64,000 nt of DNA from Medicago truncatula (lineage: Eukaryota; Streptophyta; Magnoliopsida; Fabales; Fabaceae), in the NCBI RefSeq assembly GCF_003473485.1, contig NC_053043.1, positions 382,001 through 446,000 on the forward strand. The letters run 5' to 3'. A model generated the notes under the pieces. That model saw nothing but the letters and a program-made list of their open reading frames with translations, ran no database searches and was not told the DNA's origin. The translations under genes were made by a program, and so were the position numbers. Below, piece by piece: positions 50,001 to 60,509 of this stretch (position 1 is its first letter; each line of letters starts with the position of its first letter).

Positions 50001-51064
50001 TAATGATGATGATGGATACCTCATCCTCAGATGAATCACTCTCAGCTCCTCCTCCTTCCTGATGAAGATCAGAGCTTTCACTTCCACCTTCTGAGTCGAC
50101 AACGTCCTACAATAATTGATTTTGAACATATTAATAGATGGAAAAAGAACAACAACAACAGGGTCCTCCTAGTTACAGCCATTGTAATAGCAGGGGCATG
50201 TTTGGATAAACAACTTACTTTCAACTTAAAGCACAAGCCCTTATGTATAAGTTGTAAGTTGTTTTGGTAGCAAAATATTAGATAAAGTTTAATAGTTTTG
50301 GTATAAGCTATATGTTGTTTTCATAAGCTATCTCATATTAACTTAAGGGTCTGTTTGGTTTGGTTTATTTGAGCTTATCCACTGAGTATAAGTTATGGAA
50401 GAGCTAATGAAAACAGCTTATGACAATTTTTACAAGTTTTTTTTTTACTTACTTTCATAAGTTGTCCAATATAGCTGATTGAAACAGCTTTTAGCATACA
50501 TAAAAACAATATAACTTAGTTTTATCTTTTTCTATAAAAATAACTTGCGGAAGCTTATGCATAAGCGTGCTTGTGCTAGTATTTATCCAAACAGGCCCTA
50601 AATATGGTGAAAAGAGGTTATAAACATGTCTTGAGAAGTTGTTGAAAATTGAGAAAAGAAAGTGATGAAGCTGACCTCCTCCTCGTCTTGAGAGTCAGAA
50701 TCGTCAGAGGCATTATGATGAGTAGTAGGTGAAGCACCTTCTTCATCTTCTAATTCAGATTTAGAATCAGAGTCAGAATCAGAAGAGTCGTCATCGTCGA
50801 TGCTATCTGCAGAAGAGTCCTGCAACGAACAAGCAAGCAGAAGAATGAATTAAGCATGAGTAAAGAAGTGAATGGAGAAAGTGAGTGAAGATATAATAGT
50901 AATACCTCGTCTTCGGAAATGGAATCATAGTCGGAAACTTCTACACTGTCATCGGAGTCATCGTCGTCGGAATCATCATGATCAGATGGAGGCGGTGGTG
51001 CTTCCTCTTTCTCATTGCTCTTCTTCTTCTTCATCTCAGATTCCACCACCGTCTTTTTCTTCAT
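44044..51064 (-). CDS. BOP1: ribosome biogenesis protein BOP1 (Erb1) homologue, WD40
   Basis: Eighteen exons run from the ATG at 51,064 to the stop at 44,044, and all phases close to 745 aa, the family length. Order: acidic Ser/Asp/Glu tract (exons 1-3), BOP1NT domain ([37 protein letters not shown]-type segment, [40 protein letters not shown]), [20 protein letters not shown], then WD40 repeats ([112 protein letters not shown]). BOP1/Erb1 works with PES1/Nop7 and WDR12/Ytm1 in the nucleolus in 27S/32S pre-rRNA processing and 60S assembly. Exon borders: 51064-50906, 50819-50676, 50106-50020, 49921-49767, 48419-48302, 48175-48074, 47949-47793, 47699-47591, 47515-47413, 47240-47090, 47007-46875, 46750-46644, 46470-46400, 46309-46249, 45781-45554, 45447-45363, 44516-44338, 44132-44044. 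Confidence 0.96.
45782..46248 (-). other. U12-type AT-AC intron of BOP1
   Basis: On the minus strand the intron begins ATATCCTTT, the exact U12 5' splice-site consensus. It contains the branch element TTCCTTAAC (plus positions 45,793-45,801) about 12 nt before its end, and finishes in AC. No GT-AG alternative keeps the frame. Splicing here joins MPAG to [10 protein letters not shown], which is the expected BOP1 sequence. The minor spliceosome is therefore needed to make this protein. Confidence 0.92.
48249..48290. repeat. (GAAA)n microsatellite in a BOP1 intron
   Basis: About ten units of aaag with one break, in the intron between 48,176 and 48,301, just inside the donor of the preceding exon on the minus strand. 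Confidence 0.9.
50347..50598. mobile_element. Tourist-like (PIF/Harbinger) MITE in BOP1 intron 2
   Basis: Termini GGGTCTGTTTGGTTTGG and, reversed, GGGCCTGTTTGGATAAAT, the well-known Tourist-type ends. TAA lies directly outside both ends (50,344-50,346 and 50,599-50,601). Interior AT-rich with repeated 'ataagc' and 'agctta'. Next to it at 50,193-50,340 lies a second, partial relative starting 'gggcatgtttggataaac'. Confidence 0.85.
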
Positions 51065-51460
51065 CGTGGAAGAGGGTGAGAGAGAGAGAGGGTTTAAGAC
51101 ACAGGTTGGTTTGTGAACTAGCTAGGGTTTTAAGAGTACCCGCGCCGCTACTCATTCATTCATTGGGCTCGTCTCGCTTATCAGGCCCACCTATCCACCC
51201 CTGCTTCTCAATTCAAACAAAATTATTTATTTCGACCAACAAAATACATAATTATCTATAAAATCATTTCATAACTCATGTAATTAACATATTATTCAAG
51301 TATTCCCTCTGGTCTCGTATATAAAAATAAAAAATAAAAAAAAATAAAAAAAATTAGTTTCATCGAAAGATCTATATTAACGTGTATTCAATACAGTAAT
51401 AATCATTCAAATAAGTGAGAAATTTAATTTGATAAATGTTAACAAACGTATTGTGTGTGT
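51065..51460. other. BOP1 upstream region
   Basis: Contains the probable BOP1 leader and promoter (GA-rich 51,076-51,090; 'ctagggttttaaga' resembles the AAACCCTA telo box often found before plant ribosome-biogenesis genes, 51,122-51,132). Beyond it is AT-rich DNA. Confidence 0.45.
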
Positions 51461-51501
51461 GGACCGAACTGTCTCACGACGTTCTGAACCGAGCTCACGC
51501 A

Positions 51502-51533
<32 letters not shown>

Positions 51534-51796
51534 AACATACTACAGCTCTAGGTGGCGAAGAGCATGGAGGTGCCAAACCTTCCCGTCGATGTGAGCTCTT
51601 GGGGAAGATCAGCCTGTTATCCCTAGGGTAACTTTTATCCGTTGAGTGACGACCCTTCCACTCGGCACCGTCGGATCATTAAGGCCGACTTTCGTCCCTG
51701 CTCGACGGGTGGGTCTTGCAGTCAAACTCCCTTCTGCCTTTGCACTCGAGGGCCAATCTCCATCTGGCCCGAGGAAACCTTTGCACGCCTCTGTTT
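51461..51796 (-). pseudogene. nuclear insert of plastid 23S rRNA (NUPT)
   Basis: On the minus strand this is the peptidyl-transferase-region part of 23S rRNA: 'ggataacaggctgatcttcc', 'gacgggaaggtttggcacct', 'cctcgagtgcaaaggcagaa', 'gcccattaaagcggtgcgtg'. The sequence agrees with plastid 23S better than with plant mitochondrial 26S, as I recall both. It shows scattered C-to-T and G-to-A changes and a small gap ('gagcatggaggtgcc' where the plastid has extra bases), as expected of an old methylated nuclear insert. It cannot act as rRNA. Open frames inside it are accidents. Confidence 0.9.
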
Positions 51797-51799
51797 GGA

Positions 51800-52125
51800 C
51801 AGGGCCGGCCCATAGCCCGTCGAGGCGGGACGAGACCACGGGGCCTCAAAATTTTAGGGGCCCATAATATATATTTTTTGTATATAAGGTCAAAATATAT
51901 TCATTATATATTATCAAAGTTAAATCATTTTAAACAAGTATCATTGGTCCAACGGAAAGGTGTTGTGTTTCTAATTGTATGGTCTTCGGTTCAAGGAACT
52001 ATTAGTGCACTTTTTAGCAATTTTAGTCAATTTTTTTAAATAATGTTTGTAGTGTTTATTTTAATAAGGGCCAATTTATAAGTTTAAAACGGGGCCTTTG
52101 AATCGTTTAAGACGGCCATGTGTGT
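51800..52125. mobile_element. possible hAT-like non-autonomous element
   Basis: Starts 'cagggccggcccatagcc' directly next to the plastid insert and carries 'ggggcctcaaaattttaggg', a stretch common in plant hAT-type elements. The right end, 'cgtttaagacggccatg', reverse-complements to a CATGGCCGTC start, a weak match to CAGGGCCGGC. The candidate 8-bp flanks agree at only five positions, so limits and superfamily are uncertain. Confidence 0.4.
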
Positions 52126-53162
52126 AGCACAAAACGGACAAACCTTGGTTCTTCTATGTGCTCTCAAACCAGTGAGAAACGACATCAACAAGTTATCATT
52201 GTAGTCCATACCAAGATAGTAGTAGTAGCAGATCACATCCAACATCTATCCGCAAACATTACTGATTTTATTGATTCTTGCATTGCAATGTTGTCAATTT
52301 TTTACCAACTTTAGTGTTGGTAAAAAAAATTATAGTTATAGTAGTGTCATCCTTCATGGCGAGCCCCTGTAATTTTTATAGTATTCGACGATGTAATATT
52401 CCACCTATAAATGAAATGCATCGAGCCTCTTTATTAAAAAAAAAATGACATTTAAAATTAGTACTTATTTTACTTTTTTTTAGTTCATACTTTCAATAAA
52501 AATAATAGTCTTCAAAAAACGTGGTTTTGGTCATGATGAGAAACTTTGGATTAAAATATGTTATTTTTCATAAAAATACAAAGACTAAATATTAATGAGA
52601 AAAGGACACTGATTTTAAGACTATCAATTTTAAGAGTAAAAAATTTATTTTTCAGACTTGATATTATTTTTTAACGGGGGAGAAAAGTAGAGAAGGAAAT
52701 GTAAAACAAAAATTCCCTTCACTTTGTTTGATTAATTAATGCTGGGCCATCAAGCAAATTTCTAATTTCACATGCATCAAACTTATCTTCAAATAAGATG
52801 ACTAGCTCATTGAGGTAGGTGGAAGTAGCAAATAAAATCAACTAAAAAAGTTAAAAATTACTTCAACAACATTAAAAGTTAAAAATCAACACCATAGTAT
52901 AACTCCAACAACAATGTTGAAGTTAAAACTTCAACCTCCCACCCCCTACTTATCTAACCAAGTATTATGGACAGAATTAATTCAAGAAACTACAAGTTTG
53001 CTACAAAATTCTCAACCTACAAGCTGATGCAGAGGTGGGAATATCTCTGTTATCCAGCAAGAAATGCAATTTCGTTTCACTTTGCTACAGTTCTTCTGCA
53101 TTGATAGTATCTTTGGGGGTGGGGAAACAACAAACTACTCCATAAATGGAACACATATATAA
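52126..53162. other. intergenic, retroelement 3' remnant and AT-rich DNA
   Basis: A poly-A-like run at 52,434-52,444 follows 'aaatgaaatgcatcgagcct', which looks like the 3' end of a LINE or retrogene. Nothing coding upstream can be recognised. The rest is AT-rich, with HISN1 3' flank at the right end. Confidence 0.35.
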
Positions 53163-56100
53163 CTATAGTCCAAGTTTAGAAAGGAGCTGGCGCCATCTGG
53201 GAGTTTCCTCATCAAAAATATATGTCAAGGGTGATATGAGAACTCCGCTGCCTCCAATCTGCATCATATGAACGTAGTCAACAGGAAATTGGTAAGACTT
53301 ATGAGAATCATGATAAATAAGAAAGAAATATAGTTTTTTAATATGCAGTTCAAATAGCAGTCCTGATATATTTAGCAAAATGCAATGCCACATATGATAA
53401 GCAGAAGTTTTGAGGAGTCTAATAATTTGAGTCATGCTTGTCGCACACCAAGGACAACAGGAATCACACAGACTAAATATCCACAATCAATAGAGCTGGT
53501 TTCTCTGTGTTCTTCCCATTCAACCTTACTTTTCTATTTTTCTTGTTCTTAAGTTGGCCCCACAAACTCCCAACAATCTTCCCCTTTTGTAGAAAACTCA
53601 AACTCAACTGCTTTGACATAAATTCAAAAACTCACCGCTCTCAATTGCTGTATAGACTTGTACAATGCCTTCTTTGGCACACATATGACTATGGCATAGT
53701 AGTCTGCTGATACCTTTCCATCACGCTTCAAGAAAACGGGACTTACTGTGGGTCCCTGCAGATAGACAATCAAGGGTGACACTTAATTAGGAGTGTTAAT
53801 AGAACGATTGTACTACTCACTATTATAATGCATAGTATAGATCAGATTTCACTAGTGCAAAAAGAAAATACAGAAAGGGGGAAGATCTTCCCCTAAAATG
53901 AATAGGGTTGGGAAAAGAGTTTCATCACACATCATACCTGCAACCCAGCCAACGATGGTTGGCTCAGTACTCTCTCAGCCACTTCCTCTGCACTGCTTCC
54001 TCTCATATTTGCAGTGACCTGCCGAATCTACAATTAGAAAATGGAACAAATGGAAACTGGAGTTTGGGAGGGGTTATAAATTCTAAATATGCACCGTGAA
54101 CTGCCCCATGGCCCTCAGATGTGCCTCCAATCTTTCAAGCATCTCATGAGTTGTTTCAAGTACTCCTTTTCGTCCAATCATCGATTTCCTGCTCGCAACA
54201 AGAGCAGCCTGAAAAGTGTTCAATTGTCAGAGTGAAACCAGATACAGCAAGCCATAAGAAGCAGCAGTTTCGTAGTAAAATTAAATAAAAACAATAGTTA
54301 AGGTCAGAAATTTTCACGATTTCTAACCTGGCTTTCCAAAACAGTTCCACCTTCAATTTCCTTCAAGTTATTTTCTTTCAATGTAGTTCCACTACTTACA
54401 AGGTCCAAGATAGCATCAGCAATCCCCATCTAATTAGAGCAAAGACAAACAATTATCAAAATGAATCAAAAAAGATCAGGTCAAGTATATGGCAGCAGCA
54501 TCAACTAGATGGAGATGGTCATGAAACAGTTAATTACTTCTTTTCATGTATAAAGACCAAAAAACGGAGAAAACGATAACAGGGAAAATATTTTATATGG
54601 AAAGAGGATATAACTTCTACAAAAAAAAGTTTCATTATTTGCATCATGAAATCAACTAAAATCAGAACTGAAATTCACACTACATAGATGTTGCCAGTTA
54701 TCACGAAGCAGAGTTCAATGGCAATAGGCCTCGAGACCCGGGCTCGATAGTCTAACAAAGACTCAGTCTCACATCATCCCCCTCCTTTCAAATGAACCAG
54801 AAATTTATAATTAGATCAAACTTCCAAATCAATGGGGTCCTAATTGTTTTACTTAAACAATGCTACAAAAATCATGAACTTTAATAAATGCTGCTGGTCG
54901 ACATGGCACATATCCCTTTCAAATAAGAAAGTATAGATGGGAAACTACTAAAACATGTAAAGCTTATAATCTCTGGCAGAATAAAAAAACACATTTAAGA
55001 AACATTCAAAAAACCTATACTTTATAATTTATAATTCTTGACAGTTGACATCATATTAGTCATCCTTGAATACAGAATATTGACTACTCTATGTATATCT
55101 AGCCAAAAATTAACCAACCAGATAGAATTCATCTTCCGTTTTACAGTTTTTCATCCTATGAAATGTGAACGTAATCTGTTTCAGGCTTTCAGCCACTAAA
55201 CATTAACAGAATGGTTATCCTTGATTTTTGGGATCACATGAAATATTCAACCATGATTAGTGTATAAAGCTATACAGCAAAGACCAAATTTATCAATAAC
55301 TATCATTTGATTCAAGGCATAACGCATAACAAAACACAGAACAATCAAATATATGCTTTAAAATCTGAAAACATAAAGGATTAACTTCTAATAAAACAAA
55401 GACTATCTCTCACCGCAGGAGCTGCCTCCAGTGCTCCATCGGCAGTTGAAAATGCCACATGCTTAATGCCATTATCTTTCATAAATTTAGGACCCAGCTG
55501 AACAGTAAGAAGGAAATTCAGATCAGACCTTCTCATTTAAAAGGAAAAAAGCAGAACGGATGCAACATTAGTTGAATGTGAATACATAGGTGAATCCAGT
55601 TGCAACTCTAAGAGGCTTTTCTTTTGTCCATTGAGGCATTTTTGCAAGCTCCTCTAGTGAATTTACATTTTCAAATATTCCATATTGGGGAATCTGAAAC
55701 AAATGAGGTTGTTAATTGCAAAAAAACAATGAAACTGATAGGAGTCAAAAGAATGTAATTTTAACTCACCGCAATGGATAAACGACAATCACCATACTCC
55801 AAAGCCTCGTGGACAATGATAAGATCGTCATTGCCCTGACAAAGAATGATAAACATAAAAAGGGGTAGTTGTCTCGTCTGTAAAACATAAATGTAAATTG
55901 CAGTACATATAATATAAATATAATGCTCATCTGACCAAATTCAGTGACTATATCAAGTCCAACGATACCAAGGTCAAGATCTCCAGATAATAATTTTCTT
56001 ACAATGTCTTTGGGCCTCTGAAACCATACTTCCAAATTGGAAAGCTGTGGAAGTGTAAGAAAATAATATTTGATATTAATAGTTGGATTCTCTGAATGAA

Positions 56101-56361
56101 ATATGAAATGATTACCTACCCTACCTGAGGAATTTGAGCAACATACTGTCTGGGATTGACTTGCTTGACAGACAATTGACAGTCCTTGAGAAGGTCGAGT
56201 GTGTCAGAAGACATTCGACCTTTGCTTGGCAAACCATTAAGTACTTGAGTTTCAGAAATTGATGATGAGGATGAGCAGCAACAATTACTACTGCTTCGAT
56301 ACTTGACTACTTGCAGAACAGGAGTCAAACCAATTTGGCTCATCATTGAGTAAAATGACAT
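53163..56361 (-). CDS. HISN1: ATP phosphoribosyltransferase (histidine synthesis step 1), plastid
   Basis: Ten exons give 373 aa, all phase 0: 56361-56125, 56044-55931, 55835-55770, 55693-55586, 55497-55414, 54429-54328, 54208-54095, 54018-53938, 53755-53636, 53258-53163. The enzyme joins ATP and PRPP to make phosphoribosyl-ATP, the committed step of histidine synthesis. Landmarks: [77 protein letters not shown], then the PRPP-loop region [14 protein letters not shown], and the C-terminal regulatory domain ending [12 protein letters not shown] (histidine feedback in the long HisG form). The first 40 or so residues (Ser/Cys-rich) fit a plastid transit peptide. Odd: exon 2 is followed by ATGAGC, not GTGAGC, so the normal donor is absent (see findings). 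Confidence 0.93.
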
Positions 56362-57300
56362 GTGATCATAAACTCACGACACATCCTCTTTCTCTCCTTT
56401 TAAGAACTCATTTTAATTCTAAAATCATTTTTTATTTTTCACATCCGGGTTAAATTAATCTTTGATTTAGTCAAAAATAAACAACCAAATTGTCTCCGAC
56501 AATCTCAACAACTATTTTGAATTTTATTTATGTAAATATGGTGGCTCCGTTTGAATTCCCTTATTTTGAATTTATGTGGATTTATCTACTCTCATAAGCC
56601 TTTTTAAAAGTGTTTGGGTAAATAAATAAAAATAGCTTATCATAATTTCATAAGTTGCTTATGCGATATTTTAATAAGCCTAAATTTTCAACTTACAATT
56701 CGACTTAACAAGGAGCTTATGAATTTATGTAACCTCTTTCGATTCTCGCTGGATCCACTTTTTCAAAACATATATTTTAATTATAATGTTAGTTATCTTT
56801 GACAGTGCATGAGTAACAAAATTGCTATATATTTATATTACTAAATTAACACAGGTAACTAAGATTATTTTTTTTTGAAGGAACATTCTTATTATTTTTT
56901 TGTTACGTAACAAAATGAAACTGAATATTAATATTTTTTTTCCTATATGAATATTTTTTTGTTACGTAACTATATAGTTATCTAATGTTAATTTTGTCTT
57001 ATATGAATATTGATATTTTTTAAGGACGAATATTGATTATACTATATATATAATTATAATTAATATATTATAATATTGTTTTTTTACATCTTGATTAATT
57101 TTATCAAAAAGTTCTTGATATTCTAGTTCGACTCTTTGATTTTTTTTGTTAAATTAAAAATATTTAAAATTTTGATAATTGCTTATGTGATGTCACATCC
57201 AAACACTACAATATTTATGTAAATATTTTTTTGTATACATAAACACTACAATTTATGTAAGTACTTTTTTGCTTACCTGATGTAACATCCAAACACTACA
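56362..57300. other. intergenic, AT-rich with MITE relics
   Basis: HISN1 promoter at the left. 56,540-56,735 holds 'tcataagcct', 'ataagttgcttatgcg' and 'aggagcttatgaatttat', a decayed member of the ataagc-type MITEs also seen in the CCDC47 and BOP1 introns. No gene. Confidence 0.45.
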
Positions 57301-57303
57301 ATT

Positions 57304-57660
57304 GTTTAAATATGTCTTTAGTCCTTGCACTTTCATCAGATTTTGGCATTGGTCCCTACACTTTTTTTGTTTGGAATTGGTCCCTGCACTTTGTAAAATA
57401 TTGGTATTGGTCTCTCTCTTGACTTTCTGTTAAAAAAAAAAAACACAAAACTATTGGTATTGGTCCCTGCACTTTGTAAAAATATTGATATTGGTGCCAC
57501 GTGGCACTCTGTTGGTTTTGTGTTTTTTTTTAACAGAAAGTTAACAGAGGGACCAATACCAATATTTTTACAAAGTGCAAGGACCAATGTCAAACAAAAA
57601 AAAGTGCAGGGACCAATGCCAAAATCTGATGAAAGTGCAGGGACCAATGACACATTTAAA
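57304..57660. mobile_element. long-armed foldback MITE
   Basis: The left arm contains 'tttagtccttgcactttcat', 'ttggcattggtccct', 'tttgtaaaatattggtattg' and 'tttctgttaaaaaaaa'; the right arm carries their reverse complements (57,525-57,660). The element folds on itself for about 120-150 bp per arm, around 'gccacgtggcac'. The terminal motif TTTAAATATG / TTTAAATGTG is shared by common legume foldback elements. Related ends occur at 57,730 and 61,175-61,425. Confidence 0.75.
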
Positions 57661-58225
57661 CCTAAATTATATTAGTAAAGTTTAAGGTAAATGCTGAAAT
57701 GTACGAATGAAACATTATATATACAGTATATGGTTAAATATGTTTTTGATCCGTCTAAGTATATAAGCTTTTGTTTTAGTCTCTCTAAAAAAATTCTTTG
57801 ATTTGTAGTCCCCGAAAAGTATTCCATCTTCACTTTTGGTCCATTCTTTTAAGTAAATTCAAACTCATATGTAGATTCATATTTCTGAATAAAATTTTGC
57901 AGGAATATTATAATGTTATAAGAATCTTTCAAAAAAAAGTTTGAATTTTTTAACAAAACATTAATTAAAAAAAATTTACGGTTAAAAAATCATACTTAAT
58001 TTATGTTTTGTTAAAAAATTCTAGAACTTTTGCATTTAATATCGTAAAGGTGCTCACAACGTTGAAGTATAACTTGGAGGCACTTAAATTTTAAATATAA
58101 AATAAAAAGTGTTTTCGTGATCTTAATTAAATTGGTATGGACATTGCATAATTTATGTAGAGGCGGGGTTTGAAATCTGGACACCTCACTTTTTCATGTT
58201 TAAATGTGTGAGCTTCAGCCACCAG

Positions 58226-58236
58226 GCTACTAGACA

Positions 58237-58267
<31 letters not shown>

Positions 58268-58268
58268 T
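58226..58268. repeat. (TA)n(CA)n compound microsatellite
   Basis: About 10 TA units run directly into about 8 CA units, then ATACATATA. It lies just past a decayed SINE (58,130-58,225: 'ggcggggtttgaaatctgga', 'ggacacctcact'). Confidence 0.9.
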
Positions 58269-58324
58269 ACATATAAAAAAAATATTTAACGTAAACGCTT
58301 ACTATAATGTTTATATTTTTAAAA

Positions 58325-58505
58325 TAAGGGAAATGTTAACTAGTGCTCCCGGGGCATTGGTTAAAGACTTTAAATGGTAACTTTTTATGAAAGTTTGTGT
58401 AAAAAAGTGCATTGGAAATTGAAAATTTTAACATTTTTAAAGAATAATTACTTAATATAGAATATTTAAAGAGTATCCTGGGGGCACTCGTTAACAAGAC
58501 GCTTA
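58325..58505. repeat. foldback MITE, GTTAACTAGTG family
   Basis: Left end 'aaatgttaactagtgctccc', right end 'gggggcactcgttaacaag'. It is a relative of the copies in the F-box intron and at 60,145-60,440. Confidence 0.65.
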
Positions 58506-58798
58506 AAATAATCACGGGTTTTTAAAATTATATTATATCAACTTTCTCATATATGTACATAAAAATATGATTACGTAGATGCAAGTATATAAAATCTGCA
58601 ACAAGTGCGATGCAAACATTGAACAGTGTTTTGCATGTAAATTAAAGGCTAAAATATTTGAATGGTCTCTCCAATTATAGCGATTTTGACTTTTCATCCA
58701 TGTAAGAAAAAATTAAATCCATCCTTGCAAAAAAAAAAGTTTTGCATACGTGGCACACATTGACTGTGTATAAGTGACCATGTGGCAGTACTGAAGAG

Positions 58799-59530
58799 AT
58801 GTAAAAGACAAAAATGCCCCTGCGACAGTTAACTACCGAAGTTTAAAACCGGTTGCAATTAACTATCAAAGTTTCTTCGACAGTTAACTGCCGACGAAAA
58901 AAAAAGAACCCTCGGCAGTTAAGTGCCGAAGAACTCATCAAAATTTTTTTAAGCGCCATCTTCTTTGACATTATCACAAATGATATAATTTCAATGCAAA
59001 TATAATTTTTACTTGATTGCATTATGTTTATCCTACGGTCATAACAGACATAAAAATACACAACAAGAATCATCATATTAATTTGTCCTAAATTTGACTT
59101 GGCCTGGCCAGCTCAGATCCCTAGATAGTACAATGTTGTACTTTTGATCCAATTTCTAAATATCATCAAATTTCCAATGAGGTCTTTCTTTGTGCAGGAA
59201 GAAAGTTAAGTTAATGTTATTTGATAGTTAGCAAGTATTCTGTTACACTAATAGTTGATGTAAAGATGATAATGATAACTCATCAATTTTAATAAATGTT
59301 TAATTTTAGTTTTTCTGTTTGTGATGTTGATGGAACTCTTTGTTAAAAGTTAGTATACTCCAAGTATAGAATAATATTTTAAAAAAAAATTTGATGAGTT
59401 CTTCGGCACTTGATTTTTTTTTTCTTTTCTTTTTCCATCGGCAGTTAAATGCCGAAGACTTCGACAGTTAACTGCCCGATTTTAAACTTCAGTAGTTAAC
59501 TACTGCTGTGGCATTTTCGCCTTTTACATA
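58799..59530. mobile_element. inverted-repeat element with GGCAGTTAACTGCC palindromes, likely non-autonomous MULE
   Basis: Left arm: 'tgtaaaagacaaaaatgccc', then repeated 'gacagttaactaccgaa' and 'cggcagttaagtgccgaa', then 'gaactcatcaaaattttt'. The right arm mirrors this: 'aaatttgatgagttcttcgg', 'tcggcagttaaatgccgaag', 'gacagttaactgccc', 'ggcattttcgccttttaca'. Arms are about 140 bp. The interior (58,950-59,390) has no open frame. The same motif grammar and a similar end ('tttacgtttttgccccc') occur at the left edge of the MULE at 62,047, so this is probably its non-autonomous partner. No clear 9-bp duplication was found. Confidence 0.6.
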
Positions 59531-59866
59531 TATTTTTTAACCCTATCATATGTCAACAACAATTCTCAGCACTAAATCATTGCATGCCATATAATGAGGA
59601 TAACTGTTAGTCTCCTTCATCTTTCAAACTTACTGCAGAAGCAGCGTTGAATCATTAGAATTGCTGGTTGTTTAGTGGGGTGCCATCTAATAAGGCAATC
59701 CACGTGTATATTTTCTAATAAAGACTTTTTAAGTCGGTCAAAAGGGTGAGATTATAGTTAAATCATCACTAATCAACATTTAGTATAATAAAGATAAAGA
59801 TGAATATAATTAGGAAACGGGCCGCATTAGTATTGAATGTGAGCAATATTAAATCAACAAAAACAT

Positions 59867-60004
59867 ATCCAGAAGTCCTAACTCAACTGACAAAATGTCG
59901 AAATTGTTAGGCTGGATGCCGTGATTGAAGTTCGAACCCCGATTCCTCCACTTGTGTGTGTGAGTTTATAATGGCTTTGTCATTTCGTCTAACTATCAAA
60001 AAAA
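59867..60004 (+). mobile_element. SINE with 16-bp target-site duplication
   Basis: A 138-bp element with A-box-like 'ctaactcaactgacaaaatg' and B box 'gaagttcgaaccccgattcc', ending in a short A run. It is flanked by identical 16-bp copies of AAATCAACAAAAACAT (59,851-59,866 and 60,005-60,020). The exact duplication marks a LINE-assisted and fairly recent insertion. It is a different family from the copy at 34,198, judged by its A box and 3' part. Confidence 0.88.
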
Positions 60005-60144
60005 AAATCAACAAAAACATTAGTGGCTCATCGATAAAAGGCCACGTTACCGTCTTCTACCGGATTTGATTTCTTGCGGGTATAGTACTACTCAATATTT
60101 AGTACTATGATCAAGCTAAAGATAATTAAAAAAAGGTTTTGTTA

Positions 60145-60440
60145 ACTTGTGTACTAAGGGTATAAGATAAGAAACTAAATTTAGAAATTTAACCTTGAAA
60201 ATTGTGTATTTTAAATCTTAAAAACTTATCTATTCAATGCAATATTTATTATTTAAGAGAAATGTTAACCAGTGCCTAACCAATGCATCAAAAATCAAAA
60301 TATTTAACTTTTTTATAAATTAATTTATTCTTTTGGAATCCTTAAAGAGTGTCCTCGGGGCACTCGTTAACAATGCTCATTATTTAATTTTATTTTAAGA
60401 TCTTTATCTTGTGTCCTTAGGGTACAAGTTAACATTTTCC
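60145..60440. repeat. MITE nested in a related MITE
   Basis: The outer ends 'ttgttaacttgtgtactaag' and 'ccttagggtacaagttaaca' pair, with similarity continuing inward ('ggtataagataag' against 'atctttatcttgtgtcc'). Inside, 60,255-60,390 has its own ends 'gaaatgttaaccagtgccta' and 'cggggcactcgttaacaatg'. Both belong to the GTTAAC-ended family seen in the F-box intron. Confidence 0.65.
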
Positions 60441-60509
60441 TTAAAAAAAATGGATCACGTTAGTATTGAATATCATGTTTTTTGGATGCAATGTTAAATT
60501 AGCATAACT

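Noticed and set aside
50872-51261. Plus-strand open frame, 129 codons
   Set aside because: Antisense to BOP1 exon 1 and leader; Ser/His-rich because the sense strand is Asp/Glu/Ser-rich.
51609-52039. Open frames on both strands
   Set aside because: Inside the plastid 23S rRNA insert and adjoining repeat; rRNA is not coding.
52120-52314. Plus-strand open frame resembling a retroelement tail (VVVADHIQHLSANI)
   Set aside because: The similarity to an RNase H tail is too short to support.
54715-54790. Possible SINE or tRNA in the large HISN1 intron ('gcctcgagacccgggctcga')
   Set aside because: No A box at the right distance and no cloverleaf.
57336-57675. Open frames on both strands, about 105 and 73 codons
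   Set aside because: Both come from the arms of the foldback MITE.
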